From the NCBI GenBank assembly GCA_037447605.1, contig CM074805.1, positions 2,409,708 to 2,473,707 on the forward strand: 64,000 nt of DNA. Reading direction: 5' to 3'. The notes below the pieces were generated by a model. It saw nothing but the letters and a program-made list of their open reading frames with translations, ran no database searches and had not been told where the DNA came from. The stretch comes from Zygnema circumcarinatum (Eukaryota > Streptophyta > Zygnematophyceae > Zygnematales > Zygnemataceae). Positions 1 to 13,800 of this stretch are shown here, one piece after another (the first letter of the stretch is position 1; each line of letters begins with the position of its first letter). Made by a program: the position numbers and the translations under genes.

Positions 1-714
1 GTAGTACTCAATACGACAAAGCAGGGCCGGGGTCATCATGAACATGCACCAGAAGGAACACGCAAACCATGACCACTGAAGCTTTTGACTTAAAGATTTC
101 AAACGCTCACCAATCATGTAACAATCTTATGGGATGATAACGACAGTGTAGTAAAGGGAGCTGGATTGACAAAGTCGAGAGGACAGCGAAAATGATGCAT
201 TCAAGACCAATTCACGTATTGAAAGGAGAACAGCACGGCATTGCTGAACAGAGCTGAGATGCAAACTAACTGCAAACCAAAGCACAACTGATGTTAAATT
301 TGGCAGTTGACTTTGGTCAGAATTAGATTGTCGTGATGAACCTAGGCTCTATCTGTCATTTCCTGTACTTATAATGAACATAGGCAAACGACGAGTGGAA
401 AATGACCACTCCAGAGAGACACATTTGCGGTCCAGATCATCCATCCATAGTCCCACAATTGATCAATATTTCCAGGTAAAACCACAGACGAATCAAACTA
501 GAATCATCTGTGGCACAGTCAAACACCCTGAGGCCACTTAATGCCCATTTTGGCAACAAATAATTCTATTTACATTCTTCAACCACAAAGTCAAGCAACA
601 TCAGTCGCCATTCATCTGGCATCGTCAACACGAAAGACTGTAAATACAAAAGTATTGGTGCAACAGTGCCTATCTCTCTTGCTAACACAAAAGGAGGCAA
701 AGGGCTCATCTTAC
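1..714. other. Intron of the Aquarius gene (left edge)
   Basis: No coding stretch on either strand fits a neighbouring gene. The Aquarius exon on its right ends with a clean donor (CAG|GTAAG on the minus strand), so this stretch should be the next intron. The remaining C-terminal helicase exons would lie beyond the window. Confidence 0.7.
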
Positions 715-3700
715 CTGAAATGGGTACGCAAAGCCTGCATTCGCCAGCTGATACTCTCTCTCACTCTTCACATGGGGTAAATCTCCAAGTGCCCGATACC
801 GCCAGTTGTACAGACACGCAATTGTAGGCCGAGCCCGACCTTGAGCATTAAGCTCCGTATATGGGACTCCTAGGCGAACAAACCGTGTGAAAAGACTCTG
901 ATCCATGTGGCTGTACTTTTGGAAGGCCATGTTTTTCACAACGGGCGGGAGCTGGTGGTGATCACCAATAAGGACAACTCGCTTCAAACGGGCCCGTCCA
1001 TCTTGTGGCTGCTGCAGAAGCATAGGAATAAACGTTTCAATCTCCAGAATCTGCAACCACGAAAAGTAGAAAAGACCAAAACGGACCGAAAAAGTGAGCA
1101 TGGGATTTGAAGCTCCATCGCGCTTCCTTCGTCCCACTCGGACAAAAGGTGATAAAATCATTTTGTCCAGGCAAAGAGGCATGCTCCCCTCCATTTGGAA
1201 AGACAGCGTCAAAATGGTTAGTGAATATCCAAATATTCCTGCTTTAACCACAATCTTCTCCAAGTCCCGGCTCTCTTGCCATGCACGCATCCACTTTCTA
1301 CATCTCATACATTTTCGGACCATTCTTTTCAGCTACCAGACCTCCCAAAAGCACATAGGTCACTTCACATCTCATAGAGTGATTCTTTCACTTGCAGTTT
1401 GGATAGTAAAGACACACAACTCCTCACCTGTGCTGACTCCTCGACGACCACTGAATCATACTTGAAGCGTAAGTTCAGAAAGTCGCGGCGCTTCAGAGCT
1501 GCATGTGTGCAGGTCATCGCCACAATTTTTGCCTGCTTCGTCATTAAGTAATTAGACCTGTCCGCTGTTGTCTTCAGAAGTTCAAAGGCCCTACATTCTT
1601 CCAGCTCCTGAAACATGATCTTCAGGTGCCGAAAACAGCCCTGTGCAACACGCATGTCTTGAACATACGATTGGCCACGAAGAATAAACCGTGGTGCATT
1701 GTGGAAGTACTCTGTAAATGGAAAACGCTCTTTTACAACCGATGCTACTCCCAAAGCAGCCTGCTTCTCACATTCTGCAGAGAACTCCTCCCAACGTGAA
1801 AGGATTCGCAGCAACCAAAAATGAGCTGCAGTTTCACATGTATATGCCACGTCCATGGGAAGCTTCAGTGTTGCTGCCAAGCGTTCCACATTTGCAAGAA
1901 GTTCAAGCCGGCGGGAAAGCATGTAATTCACTCGGCCTTGGCGGCTGAAGTCCTGCTCTGTGTCCAGCTCTTGCTCTCCCATTCCAAGACGCAACAAATA
2001 GCGCCCCGGGACGTCACGCTGTAAAAAAAAATAAAAAAATAAAAATAAAAACCCACATTCATGCAGTGTTAGAAAGTCGATGACCAGAATCTGGCAAGTT
2101 GCAAACAAGTCAATCAAAATCTATAAGATTTTACGTGGTAAACAATTCACGTAAACAGTTCCTCGAGACTTCATACGAAAGAATTATCTTGGAATTGCAA
2201 ATGATTAGGACTAGGGGAACAAGTCAGGAAGTCAATGAATCATCTTATACGTTCCTTAACAGCTAGGCGACCGCATTACTATTCCGAAGGAATCACAAAT
2301 GATTGTATTGTCAAAGCTAGCTGACGGAGCTAATGAAGAAGCTTGGACATGAAAATCAAGCTGAATATAATCGGGGCACTAATTTACTATTCCACATACA
2401 GTTGCATCCAAGCTTGCATCCAAATCCAGTTGCCAACAACCAAAGATGGCCAAAAACGAGCATCAAAGCAAACACGTGCGATCCAAAAAACCGTGTTGAG
2501 AAATGGAAGAAACAGGATTCATTTGCGAAGTCAAACTGGCTGAGTTCATAGATGCAAACCTGCATAATTTTTTCAAAGAGCTGGTTCAATGCTTGGTTGG
2601 AATGTGTGATGAGAAGGGTGCGCTGTCCAGGGAAGTTGTGATACAGCACATGCAGAATCTGCACAGCTGTATCCGTTTTGCCAGTTCCCGGAGGGCCAAC
2701 GACCATGGTAAGGCCGGGTTGCACTCCTGCAAGAATTGCATCCACCTGCCATCAATTTACAAAGAGATTTTTAGTCTACGAGGTGTTGATGAAAGATATC
2801 AAGGGAACAAAAGTGGCAGTCCTCGCATGTTGTCTTCATTGTTTGTGCCAAAATAAAAATGGTCCAAAAAATAAAACACACCACGCGCTACACTCACGTT
2901 CACAGATACAGGAAACCAAACAAACAAAGTGTGCCCACCGTTGCTTCCACCCTCTCTACCCTCCAACCAACTACTCCGAATGCCGTTCGAATCTGATGTC
3001 TTATTGCATAACAATCAGGTTGAGACAACGTGCAATTACCTCAAGCACCATCAACTAACACAGAATTCTCAGCACTCTGGACCATATTATTGCGACCATT
3101 CAGCACACATAGCTGATACACGTGCATGAACGGGGCGTTAATCACCTGTACTGGCGTAAAGCGCACTGTGTTTTGTTTGGGCTGATCCTGTGGGTAGGGG
3201 CCAGGATCTGGAGGAGTGTAAGCCTCGGCAGTAAGCAGAGGTTTTTGCTCTGAGGGTTTATCTGCAACTTCCTCTGGGACAGGCTCTGACACTGCGCTCT
3301 TTCGTTTGCTACCTCGGACTACAGCTGGGGGATTTTTATCTGCTTCTGGCAGCATTACTCGAAATGGGGGCTTTGGGTCTTTGTCCTCTTCCCCATCAGG
3401 TGTAATAAAGCGAACCTGAAAAAAAAACCCCACCACGAAAAATGAGGTTTGGTAAAAGAAAATCTATCCGCTGAAAGAATTCATATCAGCATTCGCCAAA
3501 CTGTGTCTGCAATTGAAAGAGAACGCATATCATAACAGAAAGTAGGAAAGAGCACTTGGGCAGATACAAGTGTCTACATCCAAAGAGAGAACTTTCTCTC
3601 GAGGAACCTGCATCTGTGCAGAGAAAAAGCTTAAAAGCAGAAAAAGTTCTGCATAGCTGAGTCAAGCGAATGACGAGCTTTGATAGCACAGAAAAGGTTC

Positions 3701-6700
3701 GACGGGATAAAGCATACAATGCCAGCTACCAAACGAGGAATTGAGAAAAAAATGGGAAAGTTCGCTCATATCTATTCACCTGGTATGCTGGAAAGCTGTC
3801 GTTCAAGTGCTGTGCATCGAGGAAGGTATCCTTAAAGTCAATGGCACGAAGCTGATCCTCCTTAGGCATACTCTGCCATTGCGCTGCCGCCGGATTGTCG
3901 TACCCAAGAAAGATATCATGTAACCATTGAGGCACAGAAGCATCTTCATTCATCAAGTCGCGTATCGATTCCAAGATGGCTTTAAAATTGTTCTCCTTGG
4001 GCTTCCTCCTCAACAGTACATTAAAGCTGGTATATACATCCTCTCGTCCGCTTTGCGCCTGTGCTTCTACATCTAACTGATACTGCGCAGGATCTAAAGC
4101 CACCGTAACCGTCCGCATCTGACCCTGTGGTGGTTTCCAGTCCTCCCTTTTAATCCTCCCTGTCATGTCATTCATAAGCACACTTCCTTCATCCCGAATT
4201 TCTACCACTTCGCAACCTCGAACATGGCGCAGGCCATACCTTTCATGCACAGGAAGTTGCATTGCTGCCTCTCTAGTTAAGGCCTCTGTCGGTGCAACAA
4301 TAGTAAGCAGAAAGAGCACATCGTGTTCCTTCAGCTCATCCCATTCTGCTTTGATGTTGGCCGGGAATCGTCCCACCGTGAACTGCACCTGAGCCGTAAC
4401 AGCAGCAGGCTTTACCTCACCAATATGTGGTTGCTTCACCTCTGTAACTTCAAAGTTTTGAAGCTTAACAGCCATACGAGCCCATCCCCTAAATGTAGTT
4501 TCAGCATCCAATCCCACTGCAGCCTGCATGCGTGCAATAGCCTCTTCTATATCACCTCGAATCTCATATGTTGACTCCAAGCGGAACAGGTTGAAGTTCC
4601 GCAGCAAGTAGTCATGAAGGGTCAGAAACTGCAGGTTCAACTTGGGAAGTGCCAAACAGCCTTCTCCCGTATAATGGATGCTGGGAACAAGGCTTTCGTC
4701 CCACATCACATCCTCATTAGGGTACAAAGGCAGTGCATTAAGAGCCAACCTTTGAGACTTCCGCTTTTCAAAAGACGTTAATGTGACCTCCATAAGGAAG
4801 TCAGCCCGTGTTACCCATGGATCGTCAGGAGCAACAAGATGCAACTGCACAGCCACAGCACCCCATCCTTGTCAACCACCCCTCACAATACGATACAACA
4901 ATAATCCAATACCAGACATGTTTCAAGCACACTAAAGAGATTAAGATAAAACATCGGCTGTGATCTCCTGTAAAAATAAATGAATAAAAATGAGTATCAA
5001 CGAAGTTCTTACCACGAGGAAAAGAAAAAGGGGCAAGCGACTGGCCCTTTTGTGAATAAAACCCACTACAGCAGTTTCATTGTGACAACCACTCTTATTG
5101 CATACCAACAACAGTATACAATACATAGACATAGGGATTCATGCTGTTGGCATGCCCTAATACCTACAATAATTCATAATGAGGGCCTTTCTCACCATGC
5201 CAATCACCAAGCCTTTCAGCTCCTCCTCTGAGAGAGATCTCAAGTGCTTCCTCAGCTCACTGCGTTTTTCCACTGATCCAATGTTTGCCAATGCCAATTG
5301 TTGCAACTGTACCAACCCATACACCCCCCAGGAATGTGGATGAAGAAATGCAATGCTTTGATGAACTGCATAAAAAAAAATCTCCAACCAGGTAACAAAA
5401 ATCGGCTCTGGCCTTACCTTAGCAAAGGGAAGGGGAACATTAAGTTTGCAAAACCATTGTGACCGCAGTCTCAAGGCCATCAAAACAGTTTCGTCAACAT
5501 GGCCAACAAAAGGGTGAAGAAAAATCTAGTATGGACCACGAGGAAAGCAGTTGAGAAGGAAGGAAACCGCGTGTTCAGTGTAAGTAAATGTTCCAAGTCA
5601 TGAACTGAGTCTAGCAAGATTCGCAGAGGTTTCTTAACACTCCTTGTTCTGTGCTCTCATAGCCATTGGCGGCCCATGAGCTCGCGATTTGGAAATATTA
5701 AAGCTTGGGGAGATTAGGAAGGAACAAAGCAGGCACTAACCGGGCTCTGTCTTTCCATGCTTCTGTCCCTCAGCTGTGTCTGGGCCTTTCTGAATAGGAA
5801 GGGCGGTGTTTTACCTGCAAAGGCACCACTAGAATGGCTGTGAATAGAGGGATTAAGAAAGGTGTACGTTGGACACTAAGATCTTACAAGTGTAAAGGCG
5901 AATATTTACTAGGTTTGTTTGTACGTGCTAAAGATTGACATGAGCGTTTATGCCCATATCTATATGATAGCGGTATTTCATCTGTATCCCCGGTGTCTAC
6001 CTCAGAAGTAGCGAAGCCCTGACTGCTTACATCTAGTATGCTCGTTGCTGATTAAACTACCTCAATATGCGAAGTCGCTAAACAAGTGCTGTGAGCTGCC
6101 TAACGGATCTGGGGCGGAAGCGAGGTGGCATAATCGATTCGTATGGCACGAAGATAAGTTTCTTTAAATATGAAATGAGTCCCCTTTTTGATAGGTACTC
6201 AGAGGTGAAGTCAAAAACTAGAAAATAACACACAATAGTAGACGCGAGAGCTTGCGCTTGCGCTTGAGTAGTGATTAACACTTTCTGTCAGTCAAATACA
6301 ATCCCGATCGCTAAGAAAACGGGTTTTGAGTATTCCTAAGGCTTTGAAAAAGACTTCAGATCAAGAGAAAATGAAACGGAGGTGCGAGCCACAACATAAA
6401 ATCAAATCATGGACATGAATTTGGCAGGAAACTTTGTCAAAGGATGAGAACAAACGGCTGCGTGTCTACGACAAGGGCCTTGTGGGCTATGCAACAATTA
6501 CAACTTCCACAGGAACTAGTGAAGTAAAATAAATGGGTTGCCCTTGCCTAACATTATCCTTGCATTAAGCCTCCAGAAAAAACTTTGTGGCATTAACAAA
6601 GCGAGCACAAGGTACATACTGAAAAGGGCTCCAAGAGGCCCTCAAGCAAGCTCATTTCGTAATTGCAAGCTTGTAGCACAAAAAAACAACCAGCCATTCA

Positions 6701-9700
6701 GTTCTTAAACTATAACTCAATCTTATACTTCAGGAGCCACTGAGCCGCCCTGAAGTAGAGAAAGTCATCCAGTGTATGAAGAGACAGTATGGCTTAGGAC
6801 GACATGTCTGCACTTGAATGTGCTTACTCATGCAACGTTTGAGAAGGAAAAACCATGAAAGCATGTGAGAAAGCACTAAAAAATCTCGTCAGAATCGAGA
6901 TCTGCCTCGTGGGCTTTTCAGGCCAGTAACCAAAGCACACAACAAACACCAATTCAAGGACCGAGATTATGAAACCAACCTTTGGCATTTGCTTGAAGAG
7001 CAGACGTTGAAGCCCCTGCAATCGCTCGCAGTGGCGCGCCTGAACTTCCTCATCAGAGAGCTGCTTCCCTGTATGGTCATCAATCTCAAAGCCTTCGTAG
7101 AATCGTAGCAAATCTGTAAGCTGTGAAAAGAGACGGCCTGCTGGATGACCATGAAGAGGTGCCATGCGGCATTTAACAACCACAGCACGATCCAGCACTA
7201 ATGCTCGGAAAAACCTGCAAGTTCACGTGTTTATCAGTCAGCACTTCAGTTCATCTCAACAGGAAACCTCATCTGCAAGTTCCAAACTATTATTTTGCCT
7301 GGCAACAAATGGGACCTCACCGTCGAGTAGGCAATTGGCTAAGAAGATCGATGAGAAGCTCCAGAAAACGCTCACAGTACAACACCATGGCTGCATCCAC
7401 AGTAGAAGTTTCTTCTTCCTTTTCATCCAGGGCATCATTTTCGGGAACAACAGATAGAAGTATCTGCACGGCACAGATCACAATCAATGTCTAGGTTGAA
7501 TCTTTACTGAAATAGGTGAATTACCATCTACAACGCTATAATCTCAACTGCATATCCAACAGATTACGTGCAATTCACTCCTGAATAAAAATCTTACCTC
7601 CATAAATTCATCAAGCAGAGATGGAAGCAGCTTCACTTCTGGTCGCTGCATAGGAGGTACTGCAGCCTTCCCAGCTGCTTTTGCTGCTCTTGCTTCCTTC
7701 TTTAGTAATTTCTGCCAAGGCGTCTGTAAGGTTGGGCAGGAAAAGAGCTCATGCTGCACATGTCACCAGGAACAAAAAAAAAATGAATACTCAATCTAGT
7801 CTTTCATCCAGACGACACAAAATTGAGCATTTAGAAGCATACTGTACGAATTGAAAAAGACAAGGAAGGCAGGCTTATAATGTATAATGAGACTTACAAG
7901 ATGCCCCAAAAACTAATTCAACAAAAAAATGCTTCTTAACTGGGGGTTTCGATTTCCCTATTACACTGTCTTTAACCGCTATACACTAGTTTTATCTAAT
8001 ATTGAAAAATGGGCTTGAAAAAATCTTTCAAAAACACACAAGTCTATTTAGAAAGGCCACAAAAGCCAAAAGAACATTTCACCATGTGACTTTGTATTAG
8101 ATGAATGGAGAGCCGAACGATAAATTGAAGCTAAAATGGGAAACACACTAATAGCATCAAGAAACGTACCCTGAGACGTGGCACAGAGAGCGTATGCCAC
8201 AGGGGCAGCCCCACCAGCTGCAGCACTTGTGGCCGGACCATCTCATCTTCCAGACTCTGCAACATCAGCGTGGGCCAAAAACATGATTCTTCCCTCCGCA
8301 CCATACTTAAGACCTTTCCACTCGCCGTTTACGTTATGCAATGGAGAAAACGATCCTCAGGACATGCAAATTTGTTTTTCACTTGCCGAATGCAAATAGG
8401 AATAACGGAGAGAATAGAGGCTCAAACCTGAAAACAGTTAATCATAAAGAGAAGATAGTTGATCTTTTCATAGATAGATATCTCCGTCCCTTCCTGACAT
8501 CCCACCCGGCGATTCAACATCTCACATCAGCCTCACACCACCTTGGCCGATCATATTGCTCGTGTTGTTGACTCCGTTTATACTTAAAGAATCGATGAAA
8601 CCTAGGTGAAAATTGATTTGTAAACGTAGCCCTAAGTGGTCCGAAGGAAAAAAAAAATGGTGACATGCCGGAGGTGAGAAACTGGCGAAGCTGGGCCAAA
8701 TCACCTTGAGCGACAAAACACGCCGAAAAAAAGATGGAAACACTTCTTTTCGTGGATGAAGTCCGCTGAAGGCTGGAACATTCTCCCGAAACTGCAGTGG
8801 ATTCACCAAGGAGAAAGCGAGGATAAGTGAGGAAATGAGGAGGCGTTTTTTATGCCACGACAGCAGCACTATTACGGCGTCCACTCAGCTCTAAGCACGT
8901 CTGACTTATATGAACATGCACATGATTCAACCGATAAACAGACGAACAAGCAGCCAAAACAGATACAGGAGGATATGCTGGGACTTTGGGAAGAGTTCAC
9001 ACAGCATTATTAGAGAAGCTGATGGATGGGTTCTGAGAGCAGGTTTTAGAAAGGTCATAGAACTCAAACAAGGTCAAAGAAATTAAGCATGAAGGGAAAA
9101 AATGGGACTTGTACTACACTCGTCTAAACAAGAGGAAACGTAACTGATAAAAAACTAAAAGGCTGCATGAACGATCAAGTACAATTTGTCCGTGCATAAG
9201 TCAATGAACAAAAGAAAATTGGGCTGTTTAGTAAAATGAATGGTTGCTTCAACATTGATTGGAGTTAGCTAACGCATTTAGAATGAAATGAGTTTGCTGG
9301 TAACGTTGAAAACCACGACATCCCCCATAATTTCTTCGTGAAATTTCAATATCTTTGCGAGCAATTCCGTACAGTACAATCGTAATAGAAAATTCTAGAA
9401 AAAGACTAAGTGTGTTCTGAGAGTTATGGTTAACAATGTAAAATTTTAGGTTTGTAACACAGGTTTAATTTCGAAACATGGACACTAACATTGCCGGTAA
9501 TAAAAACAAACTGGGTGTCAGGGTTGGCAAGTGAGGATTGAATGAGGAGCAGAGTTATGACTAAAGTTGCAAGTGACCAAACAATCAAAAATCTAGGTAA
9601 GGATCAAAAGGGTGTAGCCTTATCTGAAAAAAACGATCACCTTTTCATTGAGCATGAGTATGATCGACATAACATGCTCATATGTGGCCGACTCCGCTTC

Positions 9701-10108
9701 AAAATTCGGCCAGAGATACTTCTCCAGATACTGGCTAACCTCTAGCACCATGACCCGCTGCAAAGGAACCGTCCTGTTGCCACGTATGACCTTTAACTCC
9801 GTCCTGTAAATCTCAACCACTAAGTCCGCATTGAAGGGAACCTGCCGCTTCACAGCAGCTGCGGACCAGTTGGCAGCTGCGATCCGAGTCAGCTTATCCC
9901 TTTCAATCTCGTAAACTGTCAGAGCCTTCCCCGGCGCCACTCCAAGCTTTGGCTCCGCCGCCTTCTGTATCTCCGCCGCCATGGCGGGGACCAGAGCGCT
10001 CTCATCGTCCCCGACGCTGCGATACTCCACCACTTTCGCCCGCTTGAACGACTGCCATTCCGCACTGCCGGGCCCGACCGGCGAGGGAGACGGCGCCACG
10101 GCAGCCAT
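715..10108 (-). CDS. AQR: Intron-binding spliceosomal helicase Aquarius (3' part off the window)
   Basis: SF1 RNA helicase of the spliceosome; the family contacts introns near the branch point and scaffolds the intron-binding complex in the nucleus. Thirteen exons, in coding order: 9641-10108, 8705-8791, 8428-8493, 8170-8256, 7598-7753, 7321-7463, 6980-7214, 5196-5306, 3780-4844, 3146-3415, 2560-2745, 1428-2018, 715-1050. They join in frame to 1267 codons; all introns are phase 0 except the phase 2 intron between 7321 and 7214. The start is the ATG in GGCATGGCTG; an in-frame ATG lies 23 codons upstream. The N-terminal helical scaffold is followed by the helicase: Walker [10 protein letters not shown] near residue 913, motif II EESAQ near 1151, motif [11 protein letters not shown] near 1184, then QGRARP. 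The junction reads FEKIMQ then [12 protein letters not shown], which is plant-like. About 200 or more C-terminal residues are missing at the edge. The largest intron is 5307-6979. Confidence 0.95.
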
Positions 10109-10810
10109 GCCGGCAGCTGTCTCTCTAGCGCCCCTCCCTCTCTGCAGAAGCCCTAGCCTTTCCCGCGGCCGCGGCATTCATAGGGCGGGGCAGCATGGAA
10201 CGGCGAACGCCGACGCTGCAGGTTACGGTTCCAGTTCCCCATGGAATCTTCCTTCAGTTGTACGCGCAACAGGGCCGCGGCTCAGCCTGCATAGAGCGCG
10301 GCGCCTTCCCCGGCTTCTGGCCGCCTGGCGCCATCGCCGGGCGGTTGCCGTACGGCCGCCCGCTGAAACTCTCCAACCCCTGACGTCCGTGTGGTACGGT
10401 CTTTCCGTACTTTACCATACAGTCATCAATGCCCCAGGCGGGCCAGGCCCCTGCACCGCGGTAATGGGTGCGTGGCGTGACGAGACGTGACGCGACGTGA
10501 CGTGTGGGTGGGCCCGCCCCTGCAGCCGTTGACGAACGCGGGGGGAGTCGGGGAGCAGAGAGAGCCGTGACGTCACGCCTGCCCTCCCTCCATCCTAGAC
10601 GTCGCTCTCCTTCCCTCCCACCCTCCCTCCATCCTAGACGTCGCTCTCCTTCCCTCCCACCCTCCCTCCCACCCTCCCTCCGTCCGCCCTCTCGCCACAG
10701 CTCGCCTGGTCGTCGGTGCCCTCTGTCTCTCTCTCTCTGTGTGTGTGTGTGTGCCTGAGAGATCCCTCCCGTTCCCTTTTCGTGCTCGTGGACCGCCCTG
10801 CGCATCCGCC
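10109..10810. promoter_or_regulatory. Divergent promoter region between AQR and SEC1
   Basis: The AQR and SEC1 start codons face away from each other across 702 bp, so both promoters and 5' leaders must lie here. Visible elements are a TGACGTCA palindrome at 10568-10575 and several ACGT cores around 10480-10505. A 39 bp tandem duplication occupies 10582-10620 and 10621-10659, and each copy holds a GACGTC. A (CT)n(GT)n tract at about 10727-10752 lies in the probable SEC1 leader. CCGTACGGCCGCC is at 10348-10360. No TATA box is obvious. Confidence 0.65.
10582..10659. repeat. 39 bp tandem duplication, two copies
   Basis: Pyrimidine-rich unit containing ATCCTAGACGTCGCTCTCC, present twice at exactly 39 bp spacing, followed by a third partial CCCTCCCACC stretch. 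It sits about 150-230 bp upstream of the SEC1 start. Confidence 0.85.
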
Positions 10811-13800
10811 ATGGCGCAGGAGGAGGGGATGTCGTTTCGTCAACTCATTCGCAATCGTACGTGTGATGCTCATGTTTCTTCGCGGAAGATACTGGGGAAG
10901 ACTAGGAGGATGTCATTTCGCATTGTTCTTGCTGCAGTGCGATGCAATCTGGGGCATTTGAGCACCAAGAATGTACGGGCCCACCTGTGCTTGGTGCTTC
11001 TTTGCAGGACTCCTGGTAGAAATGCTCCGCGGAGCGAAAGTTGCAGCGCAGGCTGACTGGCAGGTTGGTCCCTGACCTTTCTCTTGCAGGCCGATCGGTC
11101 AATGCATTTGTGTCGGCATTCCTCTGGAATGATAAGCACTGACACTGGCACTTATGAGGGAAAGCTTACTGTTCGGCGGGATCCGTATGCTGCATTCGTT
11201 CACATTATTTCAACGCTTAAATACGGCAAGTTAAAGCAGCTGTGAAGGTCAAACGTGGCCCAAACTTTTAAATCTTGTTAGAAAGGATTACTTGCTTCAT
11301 GTGTACTATCACCCTCATAAGTCCCTCACTTGCCCTGTATATCACAGGTTTTGATTGTAGACGAATACACCACTAAAATTATGTCATCTACTTGTCGAAT
11401 GGCGGAGTTAACTGAAGAAGGTGTCTCTTGTAAGTCTCTCTTCCATGGATTTTTTTCCCGACTTTCATTCTGTATATCAAGTAAACTAATGCACATCAAC
11501 TTCATTTAGAAATCACTTAAGGCAAGGCAAAGGGCATTGGGATAAACAATTCAATTTTTCGCAAACAATCGCAGTGTGCTGCTGTGGATTTGATGGAAAG
11601 TGGTTTGAATTGGGCAAGGTTGCTGTAGCTGGAGCACATGCATGTAGATAGGGTTGGGCGTATAAAACTGCTTCCTGGGATTACTTTTGAGGGCAGTGGT
11701 GGAGGACTTGAATAAGAAACGACAACCACAGCCACTGCTGGATGCAGTGTATTTCATTCAACCATCCACACGCAGGTGTGCTTCAATGCCCGTGTGTCAC
11801 GATCGATCGTGCAAGCAGTTTTAAGTTGCTCAATTATCTCTATAGGCACTGATGGCTCTTTGGTTTTCTTTTTGGCAGCAGTTTCTAATGTGCAAGACTG
11901 TGTGTTTAACTTTCTGCAGCTTGCGAATTTTGGAGCAAGACATGGGAGGTTCAAAAGCACTTTATAGAAGGTGAAATTTTGTTTTTAGAAGAAAAGTCAA
12001 CAGAATTGACGTACTTGCTGTGAATTTTGAAGTCATTGTAGGCGAACATGTAGCAAAAACTGTCAAACACGGCTGATTTGCCAACGGCTTATGTAGCAAA
12101 TGGAGGTCTTTCCATAAACGAGCTCATTGGCAACTGGGGGTAGGGGGCTCGACGGTGCAGAGTACACGTATTCTTTAGTTCCCCTGTGTCAAATGAGATT
12201 CTCCAATCTATTAAGGACAATATTAAGCTCCGGGAGCGCATGGCAGGCCTTAAAGAGGTATCTGTTACTTGCACTGTTGTTCAACTCTGGTAGAACGCTG
12301 GAGATGTTTGTGGAGCATGTTTTCTGTAATAAGTTTGTATGCAATAACGATAAGGCCGTTACCTTTTGTTGCGTTCATTTTCGTTTAAAAAAATTCAATA
12401 GGAGTGTGCCTGTAACAGAGGTGAGCAATCGATCCACAATCTCTGAGTGGAGATGCCTTTACGGACCTTCCGATCTTTTGTGGTCAAAAACTAAGACAGG
12501 TTTGGGAAATCTCTGCTCTGTGCAGATGAATCTTGAGATTTCCACTGTTGACATCCAGGTAGGTACCACCCGTCGCCTAATTTGTCAGTCAGATGTAGAG
12601 ACTGAATTGATGATGTCATGTTGTTCCCGCTTCTCTTACCTCCCTTTCCTGAGCAGTTTTGTGGAGCTGTGCATACTGATACTTGTTGTCGAGCCATTCC
12701 TTAAAATTCTTGGCAGTTGCAGCGCTATGGTATGGGAAGGATAAAGGGGCGCTTTGGGCTGGCAGGGTTTTGTTACAGACCAAGACAATGCTCTTGTGGA
12801 GCTCTTTGCTGTTAAACAAAGTTACGAGCGGTGCATTGACGTAATGGCTACACGACTTGCCACGGTTTTTGCGTCTCTTAAGGTGCTCCCAGTTCATTGT
12901 CCTTCGTGCTTCTTCTTCTACATCTCACGTATTCAGCAGTAAGGATGATGTTTGAGATGGTAGAGTCTAGCTATGGAGATTGAGGACGAACATGCTGCTG
13001 CATTGCTATGCCGTTTTACTAACTCTATATATATTAGAGTTGCTGAACGGTTGGATAATAGAAACCTGTTGTCTGTGCAAAAGCTCAATTCCCCAGACGT
13101 GTTTAACTTAAAAAATGAGTGGCCGTTGGGAAAGGTCATCTTCTCATGATTCTGTTATCACCGCTGCATTTTCACTTGCAGGAGTTTCCAGCAGTAAGGT
13201 ATCGTGCAGCCAAGACTTCTAGCACAGAATCAGGAACTCCTGCACGTGCTCGAGACCTTGTGTCTACCAAACTGGCAGCGGCAGTATGGGATCGGCTTCT
13301 CAAGTACAAAGCAAAGCTGCCAGGATTTCCCCATAAGGACACTTGTGATCTTCTCATTGTTGACCGTTCCGTAGATCCGGTATGTCATGATTTTTATTGT
13401 CTTTTTCGAGCACTCAGGCAGTCTTTGACTTCGGCGTTCTATACTGCGAAGATAAAGCGATGACTGCTCATGGATCAGAGAGGGTGAAATGCAAGGATGT
13501 CAGGTGACTCCTGTGATCCACGACTGGAGTTATGGCGGCCTCGCATTTGATGTTCTGGAGGAGAAGCTGGACGGCAATCGTTACACGCTTGAGGTCTGAG
13601 AATTGACTTTGGTGAAGAAGATGCCTTTGTGAATGAAGTTTAATTCTGTTTCTCTACAAAAGGTGTCACTGACTTGCATTGAAGCAGTTGGATTGTGCTT
13701 TGTTGGTCACCCGTTTCTTGGGTCCTGCTGCAGGTGAATACGGAGTCTGGCAAAACGGACAAGAGGGTTGTAATTCTGGATGAGCACGATAGCATGTGGA

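Noticed and set aside
4950-4975. Possible AQR micro-exon reading EITADVL
   Set aside because: The flanking exons already join in phase 0 and match the family without it; no donor follows before the stop.
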